64,000 nt of DNA from Megaustenia siamemsis (GCA_032433765.1 JAVIAB010000159.1:62001-126000); one strand, 5' to 3'; positions 33,991-47,390 are shown, counted from the first letter of the stretch. Numbers and translations: made by a program. Notes: generated from the sequence alone by a model not told the origin.

Positions 33991-36900
33991 AAATGTCTAC
34001 CTGTATCTGTCAACATTCACACTGTCCAGATGTCTACCTGTATCTGTCAACATTCACCCTGTCCAGATGTCTACCTGTATCTGTCAACATTCACCCTGTC
34101 CAGATGTCTACCTGTATCTGTCAACATTCACCCTGTCCAGATGTCTACCTGTATCTGTCAACATTCACCCTGTCCAGATGTCTACCTGTATCTGTCAACA
34201 TTCACCCTGTCCAGATGTCTACCTGTATCTGTCAACATTCACCCTGTCCAGATGTCTACCTGTATCTGTCAACATTCACCCTGTCCAGATGTCTACCTGA
34301 ATCTGTCAACATTCACCCTGTCCAGATGTCTACCTGTATCTGTCAACATTCACCCTGTCCAGATGTCTACCTGTATCTGTCAACATTCACCCTTTCCAGA
34401 TGTCTACCTGTATCTGTCAACATTCACCCTGTCCAGATGTCTACCTGTATCTGTCAACATTCACCCTGTCCAGATGTCTACCTGTATCTGTCAACATTCA
34501 CCCTGTCCAGATGTCTACCTGTATCTGTCAACATTCACCCTGTCCAGATGTCTACCTGTATCTGTCAACATTCACCCTGTCCAGATGTCTACAGACAAGA
34601 TGTCTACCTGTATCTGTCAACATTCACCCTGTCCAGATGTCTACAGACAAGATGTCTACCTGTATCTGTCAACATTCACCCTGTCCTGATGTCTACAGAC
34701 AAGATGTCTACCTGTATCTGTTAACATTCACCCTGTCCAGATGTCTACAGACAAGATGTCTACCTGTATCTGTCAACATTCACCCTGTCCAGATGTCTAC
34801 AGACAAGATGTCTACCCGTATCTGTCAACATTCACCCTGTCCAGATGTCTACAGACATGATGTCTACCTGTATCTGTCAACATTCACCCTGTCCAGATGT
34901 CTACAGACAAGAAGTCTACCTGTATCTGTCAACTTTCACCCTGTCCAGATGTCTACAGACAAGATGTCTACCTGTATCTGTCAACATTCACCCTGTCCAG
35001 ATGTCTACAGACAAGATGTCTACCTGTATCTGTCAACATTCACCCTTTCCAGATGTCTACCTGTATCTGTCAACATTCACCCTGTCCAGATGTCTACAGA
35101 CAAGATGTCTACCTGAATCTGTCAACTTTCACCCTGTCCAGATGTCTACAGACAAGATGTCTACCTGTATCTGTCAACATTCACCCTGTCCTGATGTCTA
35201 CAGACAAGATGTCTACCTGTATCTGTTAACATTCACCCTGTCCAGATGTCTACAGACAAGATGTCTACCTGTATCTGTGAACATTCACCCTGTCCAGATG
35301 TCTACAGACAAGATGTCTACCCGTATCTGTCAACATTCACCCTGTCCAGATGTCTACAGACAAGATGTCTACCTGTATCTGTCAACATTCACCCTGTCCA
35401 GATGTCTACAGACATGATGTCTACCTGTATCTGTCAACATTCACCCTGTCCAGATGTCTACAGACAAGAAGTCTACCTGTATCTGTCAACTTTCACCCTG
35501 TCCAGATGTCTACAGACAAGATGTCTACCTGTATCTGTCAACTTTCACCCTGTCAAGATGTCTACAGACAGGATGTTTACCTGTATCTGCCAACTTTCAC
35601 CTAGCCCAGATGTCTGCATATATCTGTCAAATTTCTCCCAGCACAGATTTCTGCCTGTATCTGTCATATTTCACCCACCCAAATGTCTACCTGTATCTGC
35701 CATCTTTCACCCAGCCCAGATGTCTACCTGTATCTGCCAACTTTCACCCAGCCCAGATGTCTACCTGTATCTGCCAACTTTCACCCAGCCCAGATGTCTA
35801 CCTGTATCTGCCAACTTTCACCCACCCCAAATGTCTACCTGTATCTGCCAACTTTCACCCAGCCCAAATGTCTACCTGTATCTGTCAACTTTCACCCAGC
35901 CCAGATGTCTACCTGTATCTGCCATCTTTCACCCAGCCCAGATGTCTACCTGTATCTGCCAACTTTCACCCAGCCCAGATGTCTACCTGTATCTCTCAAC
36001 TTTCACCCAGCCCAGATGTCTACCTGTATCTGCCAACTTTCACCCACCCCAAATGTCTACCTGTATCTGCAACTTTCACCCAGCCCAAATGTCTACCTGT
36101 ATCTGTCAACTTTCACCCAGCCCAGATGTCTACCTGTATCTGCCAACTTTCACCCAGCCCAAATTTCTGCCTGTATTTACCAACTTTAACCCACCCCAAA
36201 TGTCTACCTGTTTCTGCCAACTTTCGCCCACCCCAAATGTTTGCCTGTATCTGTCATATTTCACCCACCCCAAATGTCTACCTGTTTCCGCCAACTTTCA
36301 CCCACCCCAAATGTCTACCTGTACCTGCCAACTTTCACCCACCCCAAATGTCTACCTGTACCTGCCAACTTTCACCCACCCCAAATGTCTACCTGTTTCT
36401 GCCAACTTTCACCTACCCCAAATGTCTACCTGTTTCTGTCAACTTTCACCCACCCCAAATGTCTACCTGTACCTGCCAACTTTCACCCACCCCAAATGTC
36501 TACCTGTATCTGCCAACTTTCACCCAGCCCAAATGTCTACCTGTATCTGTCAACATTCACCCTGTCCTGATGTCTACAGACAAGATGTCTACCTGTATCT
36601 GGTAACATTCACCCTGTCCAGATGTCTACAGACAAGATGTCTACCTGTATCTGTCAACTTTCACCCTGTCCAGATGTCTACAGACAAGATGTCTACCTGT
36701 ATCTGTCAACATTCACCCTGTCCTGATGTCTACAGACAAGATGTCTACCTGTATCTGTTAACATTCACCCTGTCCAGATGTCTACAGACAAGATGTCTAC
36801 CTGTATCTGTGAACATTCACCCTGTCCAGATTTCTACAGACAAGATGTCTACCCGTATCTGTCAACATTCACCCTGTCCAGTTGTCTACAGACAAGATGT

Positions 36901-39900
36901 CTACCTGTATCTGTCAACATTCACCCTGTCCAGATGTCTACAGACATGATGTCTACCTGTATCTGTCAACATTCACCCTGTCCAGATGTCTACAGACAAG
37001 AAGTCTACCTGTATCTGTCAACTTTCACCCTGTCCAGATGTCTACAGACAAGATGTCTACCTGTATCTGTCAACTTTCACCCTGTCAAGATGTCTACAGA
37101 CAGGATGTTTACCTGTATCTGCCAACTTTCACCTAGCCCAGATGTCTGCATATATCTGTCAAATTTCTCCCAGCACAGATTTCTGCCTGTATCTGTCATA
37201 TTTCACCCACCCCAAATGTCTACCTGTATCTGCCATCTTTCACCCAGCCCAGATGTCTACCTGTATCTGCCAACTTTCACCCAGCCCAGATGTCTACCTG
37301 TATCTGCCAACTTTCACCCAGCCCAGATGTCTACCTGTATCTGCCAACTTTCACCCACCCCAAATGTCTACCTGTATCTGCCAACTTTCACCCAGCCCAA
37401 ATGTCTACCTGTATCTGTCAACTTTCACCCAGCCCAGATGTCTACCTGTATCTGCCATCTTTCACCCAGCCCAGATGTCTACCTGTATCTGCCAACTTTC
37501 ACCCAGCCCAGATGTCTACCTGTATCTGTCAACTTTCACCCAGCCCAGATGTCTACCTGTATCTGCCAACTTTCACCCACCCCAAATGTCTACCTGTATC
37601 TGCCAACTTTCACACAGCCCAAATGTCTACCTGTATCTGTCAACTTTCACCCAGCCCAGATGTCTACCTGTATCTGCCAACTTTCACCCAGCCCAAATTT
37701 CTGCCTGTATTTACCAACTTTAACCCACCCCAAATGTCTACCTGTTTCTGCCAACTTTCGCCCACCCCAAATGTTTGCCTGTATCTGTCATATTTCACCC
37801 ACCCCAAATGTCTACCTGTTTCCGCCAACTTTCACCCACCCCAAATGTCTACCTGTACCTGCCAACTTTCACCCACCCCAAATGTCTACCTGTACCTGCC
37901 AACTTTCACCCACCCCTAATGTCTACCTGTTTCTGCCAACTTTCACCTACCCCAAATGTCTACCTGTTTCTGTCAACTTTCACCCACCCCAAATGTCTAC
38001 CTGTACCTGCCAACTTTCACCCACCCCAAATGTCTACCTGTATCTGCCAACTTTCACCCAGCCCAAATGTCTACCTGTATCTGTCAACATTCACCCTGTC
38101 CTGATGTCTACAGACAAGATGTCTACCTGTATCTGGTAACATTCACCCTGTCCAGATGTCTACAGACAAGATGTCTACCTGTATCTGTCAACTTTCACCC
38201 TGTCCAGATGTCTACAGACAAGATGTCTACCTGTATCTGTCAACATTCACCCTGTCCTGATGTCTACAGACAAGATGTCTACCTGTATCTGTTAACATTC
38301 ACCCTGTCCAGATGTCTACAGACAAGATGTCTACCTGTATCTGTGAACATTCACCCTGTCCAGATGTCTACAGACAAGATGTCTACCCGTATCTGTCAAC
38401 ATTCACCCTGTCCAGATGTCTACAGACAAGATGTCTACCTGTATCTGTCAACATTCACCCTGTCCAGATGTCTACAGACATGATGTCTACCTGTATCTGT
38501 CAACATTCACCCTGTCCAGATGTCTACAGACAAGAAGTCTACCTGTATCTGTCAACTTTCACCCTGTCCAGATGTCTACAGACAAGATGTCTACCTGTAT
38601 CTGTCAACTTTCACCCTGTCAAGATGTCTACAGACAGGATGTTCACCTGTATCTGCCAACTTTCACCTAGCCCAGATGTCTGCATATATCTGTCAAATTT
38701 CTCCCAGCACAGATTTCTGCCTGTATCTGTCATATTTCACCCACCCCAAATGTCTACCTGTATCTGCCATCTTTCACCCAGCCCAGATGTCTACCTGTAT
38801 CTGCCAACTTTCACCCAGCCCAGATGTCTACCTGTATCTGCCAACTTTCACCCAGCCCAGATGTCTACCTGTATCTGCCAACTTTCACCCACCCCAAATG
38901 TCTACCTGTATCTGCCAACTTTCACCCAGCCCAAATGTCTACCTGTATCTGTCAACTTTCACCCAGCCCAGATGTCTACCTGTATCTGCCATCTTTCACC
39001 CAGCCCAGATGTCTACCTGTATCTGCCAACTTTCACCCAGCCAGAAGTCTACCTGTATCTGTCAACTTTCACCCAGCCCAGATGTCTACCTGTATCTGCC
39101 AACTTTCACCCACCCCAAATGTCTACCTGTATCTGCCAACTTTCACCCAGCCCAAATGTCTACCTGTATCTGTCAACTTTCACCCAGCCCAGATGTCTAC
39201 CTGTATCTGCCAACTTTCACCCAGCCCAAATTTCTGCCTGTATTTACCAACTTTAACCCACCCAAATGTCTACCTGTTTCTGCCAACTTTCGCCCACCCC
39301 AAATGTTTGCCTGTATCTGTCATATTTCACCCACCCCAAATGTCTACCTGTTTCCGCCAACTTTCACCCACCCCAAATGTCTACCTGTACCTGCCAACTT
39401 TCACCCACCCCAAATGTCTACCTGTACCTGCCAACTTTCACCCACCCCAAATGTCTACCTGTTTCTGCCAACTTTCACCTACCCCAAATGTCTACCTGTT
39501 TCTGTCAACTTTCACCCACCCCAAATGTCTACCTGTACCTGCCAACTTTCACCCAGCCCAAAAGTCTGCCTGTATCTGCCAACTTTCACCCAGCCCAAAT
39601 GTCTACCTGTTTCTGCCAACTTTCGCCCACCCCAAATGTTTGCCTGTATCTGTCATATTTCACCCACCCCAAATGTCTACCTGTTTCCGCCAACTTTCAC
39701 CCACCCAAATGTCTACCTGTACCTGCCAACTTTCACCCACCCCAAATGTCTATCTGTACCTGCCAACTTTCACCCACCCCAAATGTCTACATGTTTCTGC
39801 CAACTTTCACCCACCCCAAATGTCTACCTGCTTCTGTCAACTTTCACCCACCCCAATGTCTACCTGTACCTGCCAACTTTCACCACCCCAAATGTCTACC

Positions 39901-42900
39901 TGTATCTGCCAACTTTCACCCAGCCCAAATGTCTACCTGTTTCCGCCAACTTTCACCCAGCCCAAATGTCTACCTGTTTCTGCCAACTTTCATCCACCCC
40001 AAATGTCTACCTGTTTCTGTCAACTTTCACCCAGCCCAAATGTCTACCTGTTTCTGTCAACTTTCACCCAGCCCGAATGTCTACCTGTTTCTGTCAACTT
40101 TCACCCAGCCCAGATGTCTACCTGTTTCTGTCAACTTTCACCCAGCCCAGATGTCTACCTGTTTCTGTCAACTTTCACCCACCCCAAATGTCTACCTGTA
40201 TCTGTCAACTTTCACCCACCCCAAATGTCTACCTGTTTCCGCCAACTTTCACCCAGCCCAAATGTCTACCTGTTTCTGCCAACTTTCACCCACCCCAAAT
40301 GTCTACCTGTTTCTGTCAACTTTCACCCAGCCCAAATGTCTACCTGTTTCTGTCAACTTTCACCCAGCCCAAATGTCTACCTGTTTCTGTCAACTTTCAC
40401 CCAGCCCAGATGTCTACCTGTTTCTGTCAACTTTCACCCAGCCCAAATGTCTACCTGTTTCTGTCAACTTTCACCCAGCCCAAATGTCTACCTGTTTCTG
40501 TCAACTTTCACCCAGCCCAAATGTCTACCTGTACCTGCCAACTTTCACCCACCCCAAATGTCTACCTGTTTCTGTCAACTTTCACCCAGCCCAAATGTCT
40601 ACCTGTATCTGTCAACTTTCACCCAGCCCAAATGTCTACCTGTATCTGCCAACTTTCACCCAGCCCAAATGTCTACCAGTATCTGTCAACTTTCACCCAG
40701 CCCAAATGTCTACCTGTATCTGCCAACTTTCACCCAGCCCAAATGTCTACCTGTATCTGCCAACTTTCACCCAGCCCAGATGTCTACCTGTATCTGCCAA
40801 CTTTCACCCAGCCCAAATGTCTACCTGTATCTGCCATCTTTCACCCAGCCCAGATGTCTACCTGTATCTGCCAACTTTCCCCAGCCCAGATGTCTACCTG
40901 TATCTGCCAACTTTCACACAGCCCAGATGTCTACCTGTATCTGCCAACTTTCACCCACCCAAATGTCTACCTGTTTCTGCCAACTTTCACCCACCCCAAA
41001 TGTCTACCTGTATCTGCCAACTTTCACCCATCCCAAATGTCTGCCTTTATCTGCCAACTTTCACCCACCCCAAATGTCTACCTGTTTCTGCCAACTTTCG
41101 CCCACCCCAAATGTTTGCCTATATCTGTCATATTTCACCCACCCCAAATGTCTACCTGTATCTGCCAACTTTCACCCAACCCAAATGTCTACCTGTATCT
41201 GTCAACTTTCACCCAGCCCAGATGTCTACCTGTATCTGCCAACTTTCACCCAGCCCAAATGTCTGCCTGTATCTGCCAACTTTCACCCAGCCCAAATGTC
41301 TACCTGTTTCTGCCAACTTTCGCCCACCCCAAATGTTTGCCTGTATCTGTCATATTTCACCCACCCCAAATGTCTACCTGTTTCCGCCAACTTTCACCCA
41401 CCCCAAATGTCTACCTGTACCTGCCAACTTTCACCCACCCCAAATGTCTACCTGTACCTGCCAACTTTCACCCACCCCAAATGTCTACATGTTTCTGCCA
41501 ACTTTCACCCACCCCAAATGTCTACCTGTTTCTGTCAACTTTCACCCACCCCAAATGTCTACCTGTACCTGCCAACTTTCACCCACCCCAAATGTCTACC
41601 TGTATCTGCCAACTTTCACCCAGCCCAAATGTCTACCTGTTTCCGCCAACTTTCACCCAGCCCAAATGTCTACCTGTTTCTGCCAACTTTCATCCACCCC
41701 AAATGTCTACCTGTTTCTGTCAACTTTCACCCAGCCCAAATGTCTACCTGTTTCTGTCAACTTTCACCCAGCCCGAATGTCTACCTGTTTCTGTCAACTT
41801 TCACCCAGCCCAGATGTCTACCTGTTTCTGTCAACTTTCACCCAGCCCAGATGTCTACCTGTTTCTGTCAACTTTCACCCACCCCAAATGTCTACCTGTA
41901 TCTGTCAACTTTCACCCACCCCAAATGTCTACCTGTTTCCGCCAACTTTCACCCAGCCCAAATGTCTACCTGTTTCTGCCAACTTTCACCCACCCCAAAT
42001 GTCTACCTGTTTCTGTCAACTTTCACCCAGCCCAAATGTCTACCTGTTTCTGTCAACTTTCACCCAGCCCAAATGTCTACCTGTTTCTGTCAACTTTCAC
42101 CCAGCCCAGATGTCTACCTGTTTCTGTCAACTTTCACCCAGCCCAAATGTCTACCTGTTTCTGTCAACTTTCACCCAGCCCAAATGTCTACCTGTTTCTG
42201 TCAACTTTCACCCAGCCCAAATGTCTACCCGTACCTGCCAACTTTCACCCACCCCAAATGTCTACCTGTTTCTGTCAACTTTCACCCATCCCAAATGTCT
42301 ACCTGTATCTGTCAACTTTCACCCAGCCCAAATGTCTACCTGTATCTGCCAACTTTCACCCAGCCCAAATGTCTACCAGTATCTGTCAACTTTCACCCAG
42401 CCCAAATGTCTACCTGTATCTGCCAACTTTCACTCAGCCCAAATGTCTACCTGTATCTGCCAACTTTCACCCAGCCCAGATGTCTACCTGTATCTGCCAA
42501 CTTTCACCCAGCCCAAATGTCTACCTGTATCTGCCAACTTTCACCCAGCCCAGATGTCTACCTGTATCTGCCAACTTTCACCCAGCCCAAATGTCTACCA
42601 GCATCTGCCAACTTTCACCCAGCCCAGATGTCTACCTGTATCTGCCAACTTTCACCCAGCCCAGATGTCTACCTGTATCTGCCAACTTTAACCAGCCCAG
42701 ATGTCTACCTGTATCTGCCAACTTTCACCCAGCCCAAATGTCTACCTGTATCTGCCAACTTTCACCCAGCCCAGATGTCTACCTGTATCTGCCAACTTTA
42801 ACCAGCCCAGATGTCTACCTGTATCTGCCAACTTTCACCCAGCCCAAATGTCTACCTGTATCTGCCAACTTTCGCCCACCCCAAATGTTTGCCTGTATGT

Positions 42901-42938
42901 GTCAACTTTCACCCAACCCAGATGTCTACCTGTATCTG
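33991..42938 (+). repeat. 9-kb array of a 37-bp unit with higher-order repeats
   Basis: About 240 units based on AGATGTCTACCTGTATCTGT plus CAACATTCACCCTGTCC. Units at 34.6-35.6, 36.6-37.1 and 38.1-38.7 kb are often extended by 15 bp (ATGTCTACAGACAAG). From 35.6 kb most units carry CACCCAGCCC or CACCCACCCC and CTGCCAACTTT. Markers such as ACCCGTATC (35319, 36851, 38385) and GGATGTTTACC (35571, 37103, with a variant at 38637) show a higher-order unit of 1,532-1,534 bp. A second one of 1,700 bp spans about 39.26-42.6 kb (TTCCGCCAAC at 39941 and 41641). No stop occurs in any plus frame, so ORFs to 1,489 codons appear in all three frames, all encoding the same 37-residue Cys/Pro-rich repeat. I treat these as by-products. 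Confidence 0.96.
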
Positions 42939-43224
42939 AAACGAACCGACACACCGTGTATGGCATTAAGTCAATGCACAGATCACTGACCAGACAGGAT
43001 TGAAGCCTAACCAGCCTCGTGAGGATAGCCGACCGCCAAAGAAATCAACCCGTATCTTGAGCCTGCGTAGCTTAGTCAAAGCTAATTACTGCACTTCATG
43101 TCCGAGGATAGAATTGTGCTAACCATAACTACCATGATATAGTTGATTGTGCTAACCCTAACCACCATGATATAGTTGATTGATGATTGCGATGTTCAAT
43201 ATTTTGAACATCATTTCCGGTATC
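42939..43224. other. Single-copy DNA
   Basis: Contains a short duplication (TGTGCTAACC...ATATAGTTGATTG, 43116-43182) and nothing coding that I recognise. Confidence 0.4.
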
Positions 43225-44108
43225 TATCATTTTAAACAGGGTGTTAGACAAGTTTGTGTGCTGTCACCAGACAAGTTTGTGTGCTGTCACCAGATTTGTT
43301 TAATATTTATAGTGGGATTATTGTAAGATCCATAAGGGGCATGCCTAGAATAACAACCTGAGGTCATAATATAAATAATCTAAGCCATGCTGATGATACA
43401 GTCTTAATCGCTAAGAGTGAAAATGAGTTAAAAGAAATGTTGGACATTATAGTGAAAGAAAGCAAAAATAAAGAACACAGCATTAAATAAAAAAAAAGAC
43501 AGAAGTACTGGTAACAGCAAAGAAAAGACATCACCTCAGTGCAAAATAAAGACACAAACAGGTAAATGAAATGAATTTAAATATTTGGGAACTTTGCTAA
43601 CCTCAGACGGAAGATGTACAAAAGAGGTGAGATGCAGAATGGCTCAGGCAAAAGCATCATCACCATCATCGAGTGACGTCTCCGCAACGAAGGTTGGCTA
43701 CCATGGATCACCATTCCACTCTGTTTCTTGCTTTGATGGCGCAGGCTGTCATAGATTGACTTGTCCTTCTTTTGATGTTACTCGTCCATGTTAGTCTTGA
43801 TCTGCCTCTGCCTCTTTTACCTTGTATTTTCCCTTCCAATATTACTTTTAGTAGGCTGTTGGCCCTTTTAACGTGCCCAAACATTTCATTTGTCTTGTCT
43901 TTATTGTATTTAGTAGTTTCTCTTTTTATTTTTAGTTGTTTTCAAACTTCATCGTTTCAGGCAAAAGCAGCTTTCCAAAAAATGAGGAAGATACTATACA
44001 ACGCATTTCTCACAATAGAAACAAGAAAAGGAGTTTTTAAACGTTATGTAGAGCCAGTCTTAACTTATGGATGTGAATCATGGACAATAGGACAACAGAC
44101 AAGAAAAT
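43225..44108 (+). pseudogene. LINE-D reverse transcriptase fragment, interrupted
   Basis: Plus-strand RT blocks: GVRQVCVLSPDLFNIYS (preceded by a 24-bp local duplication of GACAAGTTTGTGTGCTGTCACCA type), NLSHADDTVLIAKSENELK (HADD for YADD), GTLLTSDGRCTKEV, then after a 300-bp antisense insertion QAKAAFQKMRKILYN and EPVLTYGCESWTIGQQ. Several stops and frameshifts. It ends abruptly at 44108, where 34-bp satellite begins. Confidence 0.8.
43657..43956 (-). mobile_element. LINE-A 3'-end fragment nested in LINE-D
   Basis: 300 bp of the LINE-A C-terminal coding end and its ATG-repeat tail, antisense to the host (CATCATCACC start; GTCTCCGCAACGAAGGTTGG matches the end of the copy at 32.86 kb). The 13-bp TCAGGCAAAAGCA flanks it (43644-43656 and 43957-43969), and removing insert plus one copy restores the host RT frame. 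Confidence 0.93.
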
Positions 44109-44345
44109 AACTGGTAGTAAACGCAACGATTTCTCTGATATCCAGCGGTGGTAGACGCAACGATTTCTCTGATATCCAGCGGTAGTAGACGCAACGATTT
44201 CTCTGATATCCAGCGGTAGTAGACGCAACGATTTCTCTGATATCCAGTAATAGTAGACGCAACGATTTCTCTGATATCCAGCTGTAGTAGACGCAACGAT
44301 TTCTCTGATATCCAGCGGTAGTAGACGCAACGATTTCTCTTATAT
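44109..44345 (+). repeat. 34-bp satellite, diverged distant block
   Basis: Seven units related to the 15.5-27.8 kb satellite but with GATATCCAG and CGCAACGATTT throughout. It starts exactly where LINE-D breaks off. Confidence 0.92.
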
Positions 44346-44930
44346 CCAGTTTTAGTATACGGAAATTGTTTAAAAAAAAAATGGTATGTAAGAAGCTTTA
44401 CATGACAAATGGACGACACAGACTAAACAACGTTTCGGCTCAATAGGCCTTCATCAGGAACAAACAAAAAAACACACACAAAACTGATAACGAAACAACC
44501 AAAACAAAAACAATCGAAATGTGTTCAGAATTCCTAAGGATATTGATAATTGAGTACTGGAGGATTATACAACAAGTATCAAGTTAGATATGATAAAACA
44601 TAAACATTAAGACAGGGAAGTAAAACATAATGGGATAATCACTGAGTGACCGCATCAATGATTTACTAAGCAGACCCACACAATTCTAATGCAGTATAGC
44701 AGAAACATGATTCCGTTGCTGTGAGATTGTTACGTCCAGACTTGAAGACATAAGAGACAGATGTTGATCTTGTATCAAACATTGTGAGTTATCATTTTCA
44801 TTGAATGTGCTGAACGTAATGTGATGTATTATAAGAGTAATCTTCTCATGTGCCAACTCACTGTCCAAAACGACCAACTAAGTCAACAACCAGAAATCAT
44901 AGTCTAGCCAGAAGACAAATTATTAAGAAA
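44346..44930. other. Single-copy stretch carrying a ribozyme-like motif
   Basis: Contains the hammerhead-like core (listed separately) and an AC/A-rich run at 44459-44515. No gene seen. It could be part of a decayed Penelope-like element. Confidence 0.4.
44405..44465 (-). ncRNA. Hammerhead-ribozyme-like core, possibly from a Penelope-like element
   Basis: On the minus strand CTGATGA (44457-44451) is followed by a short hairpin GGCC..GAGCC and then GAAAC (44436-44432), the order of the conserved hammerhead core. GTC follows within 13 bases as a possible cleavage site, with a two- to four-pair stem III. Stem I is not convincing. Hammerheads with very short stem III are known in Penelope-like retroelements of many animals, and the phrase ACGTTTCGGC...GGCCTTCATCAG is frequent in such repeats. 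No reverse transcriptase of that type is in view. Confidence 0.42.
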
Positions 44931-46086
44931 ACTGCTATACCGCCACCGTCTGGATGTAAGAGTTGGACTGTTGTGTCGCTGTTGCTGTATCATAAAATCA
45001 AAAACGCTATACCAACCTGCTACCGTCTGAATGTAAGAGTTGGACTGTCGTGTCGTTGTTGCTGTATCATCAAACCAGGAACGCTATAGCAGCCTTCTAC
45101 CGTCTGAATGTAATAGTTGGACTGTCGTGTCGTTGTTGCTGTATCATTAAACCAGGAACGCTATAGCAGCCTCCTACCGTCTGGATGTAAGAGTCGGACT
45201 ACCGTGTCGTTGTTGCTGTATCATCAAACCAGGAACGCTATAGCAGCCTCCTACCGTCTGAATGTAATATTTGGATTGCCGTGTCGTTGTTGCTGTATCA
45301 TCAAACCAGGAACGCTATAGCAGCCTCCTACCGTCTGAATGTAAGAGTTGGACTGTCGTGTCGCTGTTGCTGTATCATCAAACCAGGAACGCTATAGCAG
45401 CCTCCTACCGTCTGGATGTAAGAGTTGGACTGTCGTGTCACTGTTACTGTATCATCAAACCAGGAACGCTATGGCAGCCTCCTACCGTCTGAATGTAATA
45501 GTTGGACTGTCGTGTCGCTGTTGCTGTATCATCAAACCAGGAACGCTATAGCAGCCTCCTACCGTCTGAATGTAATAGTTGGACTGTCGTGTCGCTGTTG
45601 CTGTATCATCAAACCAGGAACGCTATAGCAGCCTCCTACCGTCTGAATGTAATTGTTGGACTGTCGTGTCGCTGTTGCTGTATCATCAAACCAGGAACGC
45701 TATGCAGCCTCCTACCGTCTGAATGTAATAGTTGGACTGTCGTGTCGCTGTTGCTGTATCATAAAACCAGGAACGCTATAGCAGCCTCCTACCGTCTGGA
45801 TGTAAGAGTTGGACTGTCGTGTCGTTGTTGCTGTATCATCAAACCAGGAACGCTATAGCAGCCTCCTACCGTCTGGATGTAATAGTTGGACTGCCGTGTC
45901 GCTGTTGCTGTATCATCAAACCAGGAACGCTATAGCAGCCTCCTACTGTCTGAATGTAAGAGTTGGATTGCCGTGTCGCTGTATCATCAAACCAGGAACG
46001 CTATAGCAGCCTCCTACCGTCTGAATGTTAGAGTTGGAGTGCCGTGTCGCTGTTGCTGTATCATCAAACCAGGAACGCTATACCAA
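44931..46086 (+). repeat. 77-bp tandem array
   Basis: About 15 copies of a 77-bp unit starting CTGTATCATCAAACCAGGAA and including CCTCCTACCGTCTGAATGTA. A few units have short deletions (one lacks TGTTG CTG near 45980). Long plus-strand ORFs are repeat artefacts. Confidence 0.95.
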
Positions 46087-46795
46087 CACGCCATTTCCAA
46101 CTCACAGACTACTCGACTTGTCAATCATTCATAGTTAAAGACACGACCAGGACCAACAATTGGGACACCCTGACAGCTATTCTGACAGTTCAGGTAGTGG
46201 TGCGTTTCAATGATACACATCGGAGAATCATAATGTGCCATCCCGGAAGCACTGAGAATTTTGCCTCTCCATCGTGTACTAGGGCTAGTGCTTCTGATTA
46301 ATTTCGTTGTTGTTGATCAAAGTACATGATATGGGAAAATGACAAGAATAACCCAGCACTGTCATAACATTAACATTTCATAATGGTACCCATTTTCATT
46401 TGTAAATGGAAGTATTAATGATAAGTCCCGAAATGGAAGCATTAATGATAAGTCCCGAACACATGGAACCATCAAATCTCAGCATTTCTCCGATAAGTGA
46501 GCCATCAAACAAAGATTGATGCGAATTATGGTTGAGGAAGCGAACTTCAATTTCAAATAATCTCTTCAATTATGAAATGTTGGAACCGAATTAATTGGAA
46601 TGAACTTTCACTGAAACTATCAAATATGGCGAATTGCTGCCGATTTGAGGAGATGACATGAGAAAGCAATTTTGTTTTCTGGCTAACTGGCATGATCAGC
46701 TCATTGATTTGTTCACCGACGGACCCACCTGTTGACAATAAAAGTTTGGCTGGCATGCCATGTCTGTCTAACTGATCAATCCTACTTCTGTCTGT
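46087..46795. other. Single-copy non-coding DNA
   Basis: Contains a small duplication (AAATGGAAG[T/C]ATTAATGATA, 46404-46456). An 87-codon minus-strand frame (46816-46553) is not recognisable as a protein. Confidence 0.4.
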
Positions 46796-47390
46796 CACGT
46801 AGACAGCAAACTTCACAATCTATGTCTGTCACGTAGACAGCAAACTTCACAATCTATATATGTCGTGTTGAAATCAGAATTCACAATCTATAACTGTCGC
46901 GTTTAACAGCAGACTTCACAAGCTTTGTCTGTCGCGCTAACAGCAGACTTCACAAGCTTTGTCTGTCGCGCTAACAGCAGACTTCACAAGCTTTGTCTGT
47001 CGCGCTAACAGCAGATTTCACAATCTATGTCTGTAGCGTCAACAGCAGACTTCACAATCTATGTCTGTCGCGTCAACAGCAGACTTCACAATCTATATAT
47101 GTTGTGTTGACAGTATATTTCACAACCTATATCTGTTTTGTTGACACCAGACTTCACAACATATATCTGTTGTGTTGACAGCATACTTTACAATCTGTAT
47201 ATTTTCGCAATCTATATTTGTCGTGTTGACAATATATTTCACAATCTGTATATTTTCACAATCTATGTCTGTCGTGTTGACAGTACATTTCACAATCTAT
47301 GCATTTTCATAATCTATATATGTCGTGTTGACAGCAGGCTTCACAATCTGTATATTTTCGCAATCTTATATCTGTGGTGTTCACAGTTTC
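46796..47390 (+). repeat. Degenerate ~34-bp tandem array
   Basis: About 16 copies of CTATGTCTGTCGCGTTAACA followed by GCAGACTTCACAAT, progressively altered to the right (TGTTGTGTTGACAG, ATTTTC insertions). Confidence 0.9.

Noticed and set aside
38520..42989. 1,489-codon plus-strand ORF, with 1,325- and 1,141-codon ORFs in the other frames
   Set aside because: All three encode the same 37-residue repeat because a 37-bp unit without stops cycles through frames. No unique domain, signal or promoter.
45117..46134. Series of 65-118 codon ORFs starting MDCRV
   Set aside because: Same 77-bp unit read repeatedly.
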